Part shown: one piece after another, positions 1-7,596 of the stretch | How positions within the stretch are numbered: position 1 is the first letter of the stretch | How the letters are laid out: each line of letters begins with the position of its first letter | Assembly (NCBI GenBank): GCA_020848595.1 | Contig: JADLHV010000180.1 | Span: 1 to 9,697, forward strand | DNA from: Bacteroidia bacterium | GTDB lineage: Bacteria > Bacteroidota > Bacteroidia > NS11-12g > UBA955 | Length of the DNA stretch: 9,697 bases | Direction: 5' to 3' | Position numbers and translations under genes: made by a program | Notes under the pieces: generated by a model | Told to the model about the DNA's origin: nothing | Databases searched by the model: none | The model's input: the letters and a program-made list of their open reading frames with translations, nothing else

Positions 1-285
1 GATGGCTATCACTGCGACCCGAAATTGCCTCTGCCTTTTGCTAATATTGCAGCTCAGAAAAATTTTATCGCTATCTATCACATGGGTTTATATGCGGATT
101 CCAATTTGCTTAATTGGTTTGTTTCTGAACATCAATTGGCAAGTAATAAAAAACTTGATATGGGGAAAAGCTGTATTCGTTACAAAAACATCAATGATAT
201 ACCTTTTGATTTAATAGGGGAGTTGTTCTCTAAAATGTCTCCTGATGATTGGATCAATCTTTATAAATCTACTTTTAGAAAATAA
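1..285 (+). CDS. DUF1801 / YdhG-like protein, C-terminal part (5' truncated)
   Basis: The reading frame is open from the first base of the window to the TAA at 283-285, giving 94 residues that begin DGYHCDPKLPLP. The true start lies outside the window. A TTG at 25 and an ATG at 79 are internal and should not be used as starts. The visible part resembles the C-terminal half of DUF1801 proteins (YdhG/YjhQ-like fold). It shows the core pattern KLPLPF...AAQKNFIAIYHMGLYA, then a conserved GKSCIRYK, then IGELFSKMSPDDWINLY near the end. The function of this family is not well established; some members are described as iron-chaperone-like (frataxin-like fold). The protein has no signal peptide or membrane segment in the visible part and is probably a small cytosolic protein of about 140-150 residues when complete. 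It is convergent with dnaE, whose stop codon lies 4 nt away. The family call is from recognition of the sequence pattern only. Confidence 0.75.
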   Translation, partial: DGYHCDPKLPLPFANIAAQKNFIAIYHMGLYADSNLLNWFVSEHQLASNKKLDMGKSCIRYKNINDIPFDLIGELFSKMSPDDWINLYKSTFRK

Positions 286-289
286 CAGA

Positions 290-3200
290 TTAATTCTTCA
301 TCACTAAATTAAATTCTATAGCATTCCGCTTTAATTCATCTAATAACTCTGGACAAATGTCTACTTTGTTTTCTTGTCCTGCTAATTCAAATTGATGGCG
401 TTTCTCTTTGTCTGTTATCGTGAAATTAACTGGCATCGTTCCAGCAAATTTCTTAAATATATCTTCTAAGTCTTCTATTATCCCTCTATTCAAATGTTGA
501 ATCTCAAAATTCATATTTATTCCTTTTATATATCGATCTTTCACCTCTTCCATCTTCTCTCCCGATAGTATATTTAATTCCCATTCTCTTCCGCCTTCTT
601 TTTGCCATCTCGGTGGCTCTATTTTGCATCTTAAAACTATAAAATGATTGACATATAATATCAATCTCAAGATATCAAAGGTCTTACCAAATGCAAAAAA
701 TGTATACTGCCCTGAATAATCTTGTAAAATGAATTTTGAATAATTTTTACCAGTTTTTGTTATGAGATTATCCACCTTCACAACTATTCCTGCTACTATT
801 AAATTAGGCTTCGTCTTTGCTAAGTCTCCTATATTTTCTAATTCAATTAATGTTGTATTTACTAAAGCATGATACTCAACTTTAAATGTGTCCATCGGAT
901 GTCGATTGATGAATATGCCAACCATCTCTTTCTCTATGTTACACTCTTCTAATATCGAATACTCTTCTACCTTAGGCATTTGTGGTTCTACATAATTCTC
1001 ACTTGTACTCTCGCCAAATAATGATCCTTGATTACTCAAACTGCTCTCTTGAGTTCTAGCGCCATATTTTAATGCTATCTCTATTCCACTACCGCCTTCT
1101 ACTTCTGCTAAATATTGCGCTTTATGTATGTTCTTGTCATAATCAAATGCTCCACCTTTTGCTAAAGCTTCTAATGTTTTTTTGTTTACTGCACGTAAAT
1201 TACATCTGGCACATAAATCAAATATGTTTTTATAAACGCCATTATTATTGCGCTCTTCTATAATATTAGAAGCAGGTGCTTCTCCTACTCCTTTCACTGC
1301 ACATAATCCAAACCTGATCTCGCCTTTTGAATTTACAGAAAATTGCATATCGCTCTCGTTGACATCTGGCCCTAATACTGGCACACCTATACGCTTGCAT
1401 TCCTGCATCATCAAGCTAATCTTCTCTGTGTTATTGCTATTATTACTCAATACAGCTGCCATATACTCTGCTGGATAATGCGCTTTTAAATATCCTGTTT
1501 GATAGGCAACAAATGCATAACATGTTGAGTGCGATTTGTTAAAGGCATAGGATGCAAAGGCTTCCCAATCTTTCCAAATCTTATCGCATTTTATTGGATC
1601 TAAGCCTTTCTCTCCAATACCTTGCATGAAATCGTCTTTTAATTTCATTAAGTCGGCTAAATTCTTTTTACCCATAGCTTTTCTTAATGAATCTGCCTTG
1701 CCTTTACTAAATCCAGCTAAAGATTGACTCAATAACATCACCTGCTCTTGATACACTGTTATACCATAGGTGTCATCTAAATATTCCTTTAACTCTGGTA
1801 TATCAAATTCAACTTCTTCTAATCCATGTTTTCGTCGTATATAAGTAGGTATATACTCCATTGGACCTGGTCTATAGAGCGCATTCATCGCAATTAAATC
1901 CTCAAATTTATCTGGCTTCAACTCTTTGAGATACTTTTGCATTCCTGGGCTCTCAAACTGAAATGTTCCTGTCGTATCGGCTCTTTGATATAATTCAAAT
2001 GTCTTTAAATCGTCTAATGGAATATTGTCAATATCAATATCTATCGCATGATTTTTCTTGATTAAATCCATTGCTGTCTTAATAATCGACAAGGTCTTTA
2101 ATCCTAAAAAGTCCATCTTTATTACTCCAGCATCTTCTATAACTTTACCTTCAAATTGCGTTAATAATAAATTGGTGTCTTTTGCAACCGCAACGGGCAC
2201 AATGTCTGTTAAGTCCATTGGTGCTATTATTATTCCAGCTGCATGCACGCCTGTGTTTCTTACCGAACCCTCTAATAACATCGCCTGTCTTAATACTTCT
2301 CCCTCTCGTTTGTTATTCTTGTCGTGATGCCATTCGCGCAATTGCATTACACCTGGAATGTCTTCTTGTCTTAATAATATGGTGTCGCGCTCTTCTTCAC
2401 CTTCTATCTCTTCGTCTACATCTATTAAATCTTCTTTTACGCCTTCTATCTTAGCATTGATAATTTGCTTTAAATTTAATCCTAATGGTCGAGCTGGTAC
2501 AAGTCTCGTACTCGAATTCGACTCATTCATGTCTAAATCCATTACTCTGGCAACATCCTTTAAACTCATCTTCGCTGCCATCTTACCATATGTAACAATT
2601 TGTGCAACCTGATTTCGACCATATTTGTCCACAACATAGTCTATGACTTTCTGACGACCCTCATCATCAAAATCTGTATCTATATCTGGCATGCTCTTTC
2701 TTTCTTGATTTAAAAATCTCTCGAAAAGCAAATCATACTTTATTGGATCTATATTGGTGATTCCAATGCAATACGCAACTGCACTGCCTGCCGCCGATCC
2801 TCTACCTGGACCAACTACTACGCCTAATTCTCTGCCGGCTTTTATAAAGTCTGATACAATTAAAAAATATCCCGCAAATCCCATCGTCCGTATCGTAAAT
2901 AATTCGAACTTTAATCGCTCTTCAATTTCTGTATCGATCTCTCCATAACGCTTTTTAGCGCCTTCCCAGGTCATTGATTCTAAGAAATCATCCTGTGTCG
3001 CAAATTCTGGTGGAACTGGAAAATTGGGTAATAAAATATCTTTCTTTAAACTTAATGGCTCTATCTTGTCTACTATCTCGCCTGTGTTCTCTAAGGCTTC
3101 TGGTATGTCAGAAAACAACAAGGACATCTCATCCTTGGTCTTGAAATAAAAATTGTCATTCGGAAATGCAAATCGCTTGCCTTTCACAAATTTATCATCA

Positions 3201-3940
3201 TCTCCATCCAAGTCATTCATCTTGGGTGTACTCTGTTTCTCTCCCGTATTGACACATAATAATATGTCATGAGCATTATAATCTTCTTTGTCTACATAAT
3301 GCGAATCATTGGTTGCTATTACTTTTAAATTGAATTTCTTGGCAAATCTCATCAATACTTCATTCACTTTGTCTTGCTCGCCCATCCCGTGTCGCTGCAA
3401 TTCAATATAATAATCGTCCCCAAATAAATCTAACCACCATTTCAATTCTTCTTCTGCAGCAGCTTCCCCTTTTTTCATTATCGTCTTAGGTACTATCGCT
3501 CCTAAACAACATGATGTAGCTATAAGTCCTTTGTGGTACTTTTCAATGAGGGACTTGTCTATTCTCGGCCACTTGCTATACATACCCTCTATATAACCCA
3601 TCGAACATAATTTTGATAAATTCTTATATCCCTCGGGATTCTTTGCAAGTAATAATTGATGATGTCGTACATCTTTATCGTCTTTTGTAAACGTTTTCCT
3701 ATGACGATCTTCTACCATGTAAAATTCACATCCTACTATGGCTTTTATCTTGTGCTCGCCTTTATTATGCTTGGCTGCCTCCGCTACAAAATTAAATACT
3801 CCAAACATGTTACCATGGTCGGTTATCGCTACAGCTCGCTGTCCATCTGATACAGCTTTCTTATAAAGATTGGATATAGATGCTGCTCCATCTAATAATG
3901 AAAATTGTGTATGACAGTGTAAATGTGAAAAATCAGGCAT
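290..3940 (-). CDS. dnaE: DNA polymerase III subunit alpha (DnaE), replicative
   Basis: This is the catalytic subunit of the replicative DNA polymerase, complete at 1216 residues (E. coli DnaE has 1160). The order is DnaE-type, not PolC: an N-terminal PHP domain (about 1-220), the polymerase palm/thumb/fingers (about 280-830), a helix-hairpin-helix region (about 850-900), and an OB fold (about 1047-1110). Palm acidic residues are D419 and D421 in MPDIDTDFDDEGR, with the third at D610 in KMDFLGLKTLS. All nine PHP metal ligands appear present: H8, H10, D17, H42, E72, H94, C145, D212, H214. A likely internal sliding-clamp motif, QGSLF, lies at 971-975. The frame extends two codons upstream to a TTG at 3944-3946, but MPDFSHLHCHTQFSLLDG from the ATG at 3938-3940 matches how family members begin, so I chose the ATG. 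No Shine-Dalgarno is visible. Residues about 500-523 form a very acidic stretch between conserved palm blocks. Cytosolic, part of the replisome. Confidence 0.97.
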   Translation of the reverse strand: MPDFSHLHCHTQFSLLDGAASISNLYKKAVSDGQRAVAITDHGNMFGVFNFVAEAAKHNKGEHKIKAIVGCEFYMVEDRHRKTFTKDDKDVRHHQLLLAKNPEGYKNLSKLCSMGYIEGMYSKWPRIDKSLIEKYHKGLIATSCCLGAIVPKTIMKKGEAAAEEELKWWLDLFGDDYYIELQRHGMGEQDKVNEVLMRFAKKFNLKVIATNDSHYVDKEDYNAHDILLCVNTGEKQSTPKMNDLDGDDDKFVKGKRFAFPNDNFYFKTKDEMSLLFSDIPEALENTGEIVDKIEPLSLKKDILLPNFPVPPEFATQDDFLESMTWEGAKKRYGEIDTEIEERLKFELFTIRTMGFAGYFLIVSDFIKAGRELGVVVGPGRGSAAGSAVAYCIGITNIDPIKYDLLFERFLNQERKSMPDIDTDFDDEGRQKVIDYVVDKYGRNQVAQIVTYGKMAAKMSLKDVARVMDLDMNESNSSTRLVPARPLGLNLKQIINAKIEGVKEDLIDVDEEIEGEEERDTILLRQEDIPGVMQLREWHHDKNNKREGEVLRQAMLLEGSVRNTGVHAAGIIIAPMDLTDIVPVAVAKDTNLLLTQFEGKVIEDAGVIKMDFLGLKTLSIIKTAMDLIKKNHAIDIDIDNIPLDDLKTFELYQRADTTGTFQFESPGMQKYLKELKPDKFEDLIAMNALYRPGPMEYIPTYIRRKHGLEEVEFDIPELKEYLDDTYGITVYQEQVMLLSQSLAGFSKGKADSLRKAMGKKNLADLMKLKDDFMQGIGEKGLDPIKCDKIWKDWEAFASYAFNKSHSTCYAFVAYQTGYLKAHYPAEYMAAVLSNNSNNTEKISLMMQECKRIGVPVLGPDVNESDMQFSVNSKGEIRFGLCAVKGVGEAPASNIIEERNNNGVYKNIFDLCARCNLRAVNKKTLEALAKGGAFDYDKNIHKAQYLAEVEGGSGIEIALKYGARTQESSLSNQGSLFGESTSENYVEPQMPKVEEYSILEECNIEKEMVGIFINRHPMDTFKVEYHALVNTTLIELENIGDLAKTKPNLIVAGIVVKVDNLITKTGKNYSKFILQDYSGQYTFFAFGKTFDILRLILYVNHFIVLRCKIEPPRWQKEGGREWELNILSGEKMEEVKDRYIKGINMNFEIQHLNRGIIEDLEDIFKKFAGTMPVNFTITDKEKRHQFELAGQENKVDICPELLDELKRNAIEFNLVMKN

Positions 3941-4057
3941 CTTCAAATATTTTTTATGCCTTGTAAAACTAATTTTTTTCGACTTCTTTTTTTCCCTTTG
4001 TTGAAAACTTAGTCACAATTTCATCATCAGGGTTTTCCATCTTTGTAATCTTAAGTA
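3941..4057. promoter_or_regulatory. Divergent intergenic region between dnaE and cinA
   Basis: These 117 bp must hold the start signals of both dnaE (minus) and cinA (plus). No full Bacteroidota promoter (TTG-N19-TAnnTTTG) is present for either. The nearest matches to the TAnnTTTG box each have one mismatch: TAGTTTTA on the minus strand at 3964-3971 and TAAGTTTT at 4004-4011 for dnaE, and CATCTTTG on the plus strand at 4038-4045 for cinA. The last would leave a leader of only a few nucleotides before the ATG at 4058. The plus strand is strongly pyrimidine-rich from 3971 to 4000, with two runs of seven T. The region is assigned by position; the individual boxes are weak guesses. Confidence 0.35.
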
Positions 4058-5296
4058 ATGCAAGCAGAAATTATAACCATTGGCGATGAACTCTTGATTG
4101 GACAGGTAGTGGATACTAACAGTGCCTGGCTAGGTCAAATTCTAAATAAACAAAATATTAAAATTCGTAGAATCAATTCTATTAGCGATGATGCTGCCGA
4201 AATTAAAGATATGTTGTCCGATTGCCTCAAACGCTCCGAACTTATTATTATTACCGGTGGTCTCGGTCCGACTAAAGACGATATTACTAAAAAAACTCTA
4301 GCCGAATATTTTGGTATGGGATGGCGTATCGATCAAGATGTTTTATCTCAATTGGAAACCTTCTTTAAACAAAGAGGTAGAGAAATGCTGGAAGCTAATA
4401 AACTCCAAGCCGAATTACCCGATAATTGTATTACTCTTAAAAATGAATGGGGAACCGCGCCTGGTATGTGGTTCGATGTTAATGGAAAGGTCGTTATTAG
4501 CCTGCCTGGTGTGCCGCATGAAATGAAAAATATTATCGAATTTAAAGCGCTTCCTTTAATTCAAAAAAAATTTAAACAACCTGAACTCTATCACAAAACT
4601 ATCATAACCATTAATGTGCCCGAATCTTTATTGGCTATGAATATTGCCGATATTGAAGATAGTCTTCCTAACTATATTAAATTAGCCTACTTGCCTAATA
4701 TGAATATGGTACGACTCCGTTTAACAGGTACTGGAGATCATGGAATTAAGGAAGAAATTAATGCAATTGCTGATAAATTAATTAATCGAATAGGGGAGAA
4801 CGTAGTCGTAGATGAAGATATCTCTCTGCCTGAACTGATTTTTAATATGCTCGCTAAGTCAGGTCAAACGCTTAGCGTTGCCGAAAGCTGCTCTGGGGGC
4901 ATTATTTCTCATCAATTAACTCTCTTACCCGGTATTTCAAAGGTGTTCGTAGGTGCCGTTATTTCTTATAGTAATTCTGTTAAACACCATCAACTAGGTG
5001 TCGAAAATACTTTGTTCGAAACTGTAGGTGCCGTTAGTGAACAGGTTGTAGTGCAAATGGCTAAAGGTGTAAGAGAACGTCTGCAAACCGATTATTCTAT
5101 TGCTGTTTCTGGTATCGCTGGTCCAAGCGGTGGCTCCGACGATAAACCTGTGGGCTCTGTGGTTATTGGTGTTTGCTCTAAAAATGAAGTCATCGTTAAA
5201 AAACATCATTTTATTGGTGATAGAGCTAATGTAATTAATCGATCTGCTAATGCGGCGTTCGATATGTTGAGATTGCTAATTCTTAAAGAGCAATAA
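4058..5296 (+). CDS. cinA: CinA: two-domain competence/damage-inducible protein, NMN amidohydrolase
   Basis: Complete, 412 residues, the usual length for full CinA. The N-terminal domain (about 1-170) is the molybdopterin-binding-like COG1058 fold, starting AEIITIGDELLIGQ, with GGLGPTKDD at 67-75 and PGVPHEM at 150-156. In studied homologues this domain has ADP-ribose pyrophosphatase activity. A middle segment (about 175-250) links to the C-terminal PncC domain (about 255-412), which hydrolyses nicotinamide mononucleotide to nicotinate mononucleotide and ammonia in pyridine-nucleotide recycling. There the Ser-containing motif ESCSGG sits at 276-281 (families more often show ESCTGG), followed by YSNSVK at 304-309, SGIAGPSGG at 351-359 and PVGSV at 364-368. 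No key residue looks missing. The ATG at 4058 begins directly with the conserved first strand, so the start is secure. It is a single-gene unit, divergent from dnaE and closed by the terminator 2 nt after the stop. The link to competence is historical and cannot be inferred here. Confidence 0.95.
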   Translation: MQAEIITIGDELLIGQVVDTNSAWLGQILNKQNIKIRRINSISDDAAEIKDMLSDCLKRSELIIITGGLGPTKDDITKKTLAEYFGMGWRIDQDVLSQLETFFKQRGREMLEANKLQAELPDNCITLKNEWGTAPGMWFDVNGKVVISLPGVPHEMKNIIEFKALPLIQKKFKQPELYHKTIITINVPESLLAMNIADIEDSLPNYIKLAYLPNMNMVRLRLTGTGDHGIKEEINAIADKLINRIGENVVVDEDISLPELIFNMLAKSGQTLSVAESCSGGIISHQLTLLPGISKVFVGAVISYSNSVKHHQLGVENTLFETVGAVSEQVVVQMAKGVRERLQTDYSIAVSGIAGPSGGSDDKPVGSVVIGVCSKNEVIVKKHHFIGDRANVINRSANAAFDMLRLLILKEQ

Positions 5297-5298
5297 AA

Positions 5299-5326
5299 AA
5301 AGGCCTCGAAATTTTTCAAGGCCTTT
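5299..5326. terminator. Bidirectional intrinsic terminator between cinA and the dehydrogenase gene
   Basis: This is an inverted repeat with 13-nt arms, AAAGGCCTCGAAA (5299-5311) and TTTCAAGGCCTTT (5314-5326), with one mismatch. The innermost A-T pairs would open to form the loop. Read leftward (minus strand), the GGCC stem runs into seven T (complement of 5295-5301), a good tail for the dehydrogenase transcript. Read rightward it is followed by a weaker T-rich stretch up to about 5345. It lies exactly between two convergent genes, 2 nt after the cinA stop and 20 nt beyond the dehydrogenase stop. Confidence 0.82.
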
Positions 5327-5346
5327 ATCTATATTTTTTCTTTCTT

Positions 5347-6447
5347 TTAGATCTTTGATTGTAATATCATCGTATCATGAACTCTTTTCTCAGCTAATTT
5401 TATTGCTGCTATCTGTGTTTTTATATTCTCTTCCTCAGATTTTTGATAAATACTTAATACGGTATTGTAAATGTTTTCTGTTTGTGAAAATGCAATCTCT
5501 CTAACATATCCATTGTACTCACTGTAAACATTTATTAATCCTCCAGCATTTATTAAGAAGTCTGGAGCATAATACATTCCTTTCGATTTTATTAAATCTC
5601 CATGTATTGTCTCATCTTCTAATTGATTATTTGCCGCTCCTGCAATTACATGACACTTCAATTTGTTGATATTGTCATTGTTTAATATGGCTCCTAATGC
5701 ACATGGAGCAAAAATATCAACGTCTTGAGAAAATATCTCTTCTGGCTTAACGATGTTTGCTCCGTATTTATCTGAAGCAACTTTTAATCCTGATTCAAAT
5801 ATATCACTCGCTGTAATATGTGCGCCATCTTTATGCAATAACTCTATTAAATGTAATCCAACTTTTCCTGTTCCTTGTACTGCTATTTTCTTGCCTCCTA
5901 AATTATCTGTACCATAGGCCTTCTTAGCACTCGCCTTGATGCCCATATAAACTCCATAAGCTGTAACTGGACTTGGATCTCCTCCACCACCCATTATCTC
6001 TGGTAAACCTACTACATGGTTGGTCTCCATTTTTATATACTCCATATCCTTCGTAGTTGTTCCAACATCTTCTGCTGTTACATACTTTCCTCCTAGGTTC
6101 TCAACAAAACGTCCGAATTTTCTCATCAGATGCTCAGATTTGTCTTTAGTTGGATCGCCGATTATTACGGCTTTTGCTCCGCCTAAATTTAATCCGCTGA
6201 TGGCCGCTTTGTAAGTCATGCCCCTCGATAATCTCAATGCATCGTTGATCGCTTCAGCTTCCGTTCCATACTTCCACATTCTCGTACCGCCTAATCCTGG
6301 ACCTAATACCGTATTGTGTATAGCAATAATTGCTTTTAATCCGGTGTGATTGTCCTGGCAGATCAGTACTTGCTCGTGGTCGTAACGGGCAACTTTAGCA
6401 AACACGTCAAATTGTGTTTCATGGGTGCTGGCATTTGCTTGGCTCAT
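5347..6447 (-). CDS. Leucine (branched-chain/aromatic amino acid) dehydrogenase, Glu/Leu/Phe/Val dehydrogenase family
   Basis: NAD-dependent oxidative deaminase converting L-leucine, and probably valine and isoleucine, to the 2-oxo acid plus ammonia. It is cytosolic, and complete at 366 residues, the usual length for leucine dehydrogenases and well short of glutamate dehydrogenases (over 400). The substrate domain (about 1-150) holds GPGLGGTRMW at 49-58, the substrate-binding lysine K80 in GMTYK, the catalytic lysine K92 in LNLGGAK, and TAEDVGT at 124-130. The Rossmann domain (about 160-300) has GTGKVG at 192-197 and an acidic D215 at the end of the second strand, which favours NAD over NADP. 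DFLINAGGLINVYSE at 296-310 is a family signature. The ATG at 6445-6447 is preceded by a promoter element at 6480-6487 and no Shine-Dalgarno. It stands alone, 195 bp from the upstream sua5 gene. Leucine versus phenylalanine or valine preference cannot be fixed by eye. Confidence 0.9.
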   Translation of the reverse strand: MSQANASTHETQFDVFAKVARYDHEQVLICQDNHTGLKAIIAIHNTVLGPGLGGTRMWKYGTEAEAINDALRLSRGMTYKAAISGLNLGGAKAVIIGDPTKDKSEHLMRKFGRFVENLGGKYVTAEDVGTTTKDMEYIKMETNHVVGLPEIMGGGGDPSPVTAYGVYMGIKASAKKAYGTDNLGGKKIAVQGTGKVGLHLIELLHKDGAHITASDIFESGLKVASDKYGANIVKPEEIFSQDVDIFAPCALGAILNNDNINKLKCHVIAGAANNQLEDETIHGDLIKSKGMYYAPDFLINAGGLINVYSEYNGYVREIAFSQTENIYNTVLSIYQKSEEENIKTQIAAIKLAEKRVHDTMILQSKI

Positions 6448-6479
6448 TGTGTATTAAATGGGTTAAAAATTTAAAGTTG

Positions 6480-6487
6480 CAAAGGTA
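6480..6487 (-). promoter_or_regulatory. Bacteroidota -7 promoter element of the dehydrogenase gene
   Basis: On the minus strand this reads TACCTTTG, an exact match to the TAnnTTTG box recognised by the primary sigma factor (SigABfr type) in Bacteroidota. It lies 32 nt upstream of the dehydrogenase ATG, giving a predicted leader of roughly 25 nt. No TTG is found 19-21 nt further upstream, so the -33 part is absent or degenerate. An exact box at the right distance from a start codon supports the call. Confidence 0.6.
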
Positions 6488-6576
6488 AGCATTTATTGTC
6501 TATTTTTTGCCTACTCTTAGATTTAATTTTTAAGGGCGTTTTTATAGCTTTAAAATACCTATTCTATTGATAAACA

Positions 6577-6593
6577 AATATTTAGTAAATATT
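6577..6593. repeat. AT-rich perfect palindrome in the sua5-dehydrogenase spacer
   Basis: AATATTTA (6577-6584), a single G, then TAAATATT (6586-6593) form a perfect 17-bp dyad about 90 bp upstream of the dehydrogenase -7 box and 50 bp beyond the sua5 stop. With one bulged base the symmetry can extend to 6574-6595. It has no GC stem and no following T run in either direction, so it is not a convincing terminator. It could be an operator, or chance in AT-rich DNA. The rest of the 195-bp spacer shows nothing beyond the promoter box. Confidence 0.4.
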
Positions 6594-6642
6594 GTGTGCT
6601 TTTACTTCTGTTTATCTTTAAGAATTAAATATTATCCCTCTT

Positions 6643-7596
6643 TTATTGACTAGATGCTCGAACTAGTCTATCGTTTATCGCCAATCCAAGCCCATGTGGT
6701 GAAACTTTCTTCGAGATGATTATATCTGGAGCATAAATGTCTAATAAACGCATATAATGAAATAAATTTCTTGCCGCTTCTTCTAAATCTCCTGTCTTAC
6801 TTAAATTTAATTCATATATCCCTCTGTCATAATGCTCTTCTCCAAAGGTTAATATCGCTATCTTCTTATCTCTATATTTTAGTATACTCTCCGAAATGTT
6901 TTCGCTTAATACAAATTTTGACTTGGGTGAATAATGCTTGTCTAATTGTCCCGGTGATAAGGGATTGCTGTTTTGAGTTAGTTGCTTCTCTAATTTTGTA
7001 CCGATTACTTTTTCTATCTCATCTACTGACAGTCCTCCTAATCGAACAATGCTTAATCCATCTTCTGAACAATTTACAATCGTGCTTTCTAAACCAATTA
7101 ATGAAGAACCTCCATCTAAAATATACGATACTTTGTCCCCAAGCTGTTTTTCTACATGCTCGGCTTGCGTTGGACTTATATATCCAAATGGATTAGCGCT
7201 CGGTGCTGCTAAAGGAAAATCTAATAATTCTAATAATGATAAAGTTAATGGATGACTCGGAACTCGTATTGCAACTAAATCACTCCCAGATGTAACTATA
7301 TCCGGAATTATACTTTCTTTAGGTAAAAGTAATGTTAAGGGACCTGGCCAAAATTTTTCTGCTAGCAGCAACGCTTTTGGTGGAAATGATCGCACATAAC
7401 GCTTCGCTGTCTCTAAATCTTTGACATGAATAATTAAAGGATCAAAAAACGGTCTGTCTTTAATCTTAAAAATTGATACTACAGCTGATTCATTTAATGC
7501 ATTAGCCGCTAATCCATAAACTGTCTCAGTTGGTATTCCTACCGTGAGTCCTTGTCGTAATTTGTCTGCGGCCTCTTGTATATCATGGCCTATCAT
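6643..7596 (-). CDS. tsaC: Threonylcarbamoyl-AMP synthase, two-domain Sua5 type
   Basis: Makes L-threonylcarbamoyl-AMP from threonine, bicarbonate and ATP, the first step of t6A37 modification of ANN-decoding tRNAs; the transferase complex TsaD/B/E then uses the product. Complete at 317 residues. The YrdC domain (about 5-200) contains IPTETVYGL at 21-29, the KxR motif K46/R48 followed by FFDPLIIHV, WPGPLTLLL at 83-91, SAN at 133-135 and STIV at 171-174. The linker SPGQLDKHYSPK at 214-225 matches the conserved Sua5 linker, and the C-terminal Sua5 domain runs from about 227 to 317. The second domain separates it from short TsaC/YrdC proteins; the equivalent gene in other bacteria is called sua5 or ywlC. 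Its ATG shares one base with the TAA of the upstream regulator (TAATG), so it is almost certainly expressed by translational coupling from the promoter at 8967-8996. No clear terminator follows it. Confidence 0.94.
   Translation of the reverse strand: MIGHDIQEAADKLRQGLTVGIPTETVYGLAANALNESAVVSIFKIKDRPFFDPLIIHVKDLETAKRYVRSFPPKALLLAEKFWPGPLTLLLPKESIIPDIVTSGSDLVAIRVPSHPLTLSLLELLDFPLAAPSANPFGYISPTQAEHVEKQLGDKVSYILDGGSSLIGLESTIVNCSEDGLSIVRLGGLSVDEIEKVIGTKLEKQLTQNSNPLSPGQLDKHYSPKSKFVLSENISESILKYRDKKIAILTFGEEHYDRGIYELNLSKTGDLEEAARNLFHYMRLLDIYAPDIIISKKVSPHGLGLAINDRLVRASSQ

Noticed and set aside
2..214. 70-residue open frame overlapping the left-edge gene in another frame
   Set aside because: The overlapping frame matches the DUF1801 pattern to its stop; this one is an out-of-frame, AT-biased hydrophobic shadow.
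3944..3946. TTG two codons upstream as the dnaE start
   Set aside because: The family begins MPDF(S/T)HLH at the ATG at 3938-3940; the TTG adds two unconserved residues.
3971..4000. T-rich tract in the dnaE-cinA spacer as a terminator
   Set aside because: There is no stem before the T runs, and it lies between divergent genes where neither transcript ends.
6771..7196. 141-residue open frame on the plus strand
   Set aside because: Antisense to sua5, low-complexity Leu/Ile/Ser-rich product, no start signal; a shadow frame.
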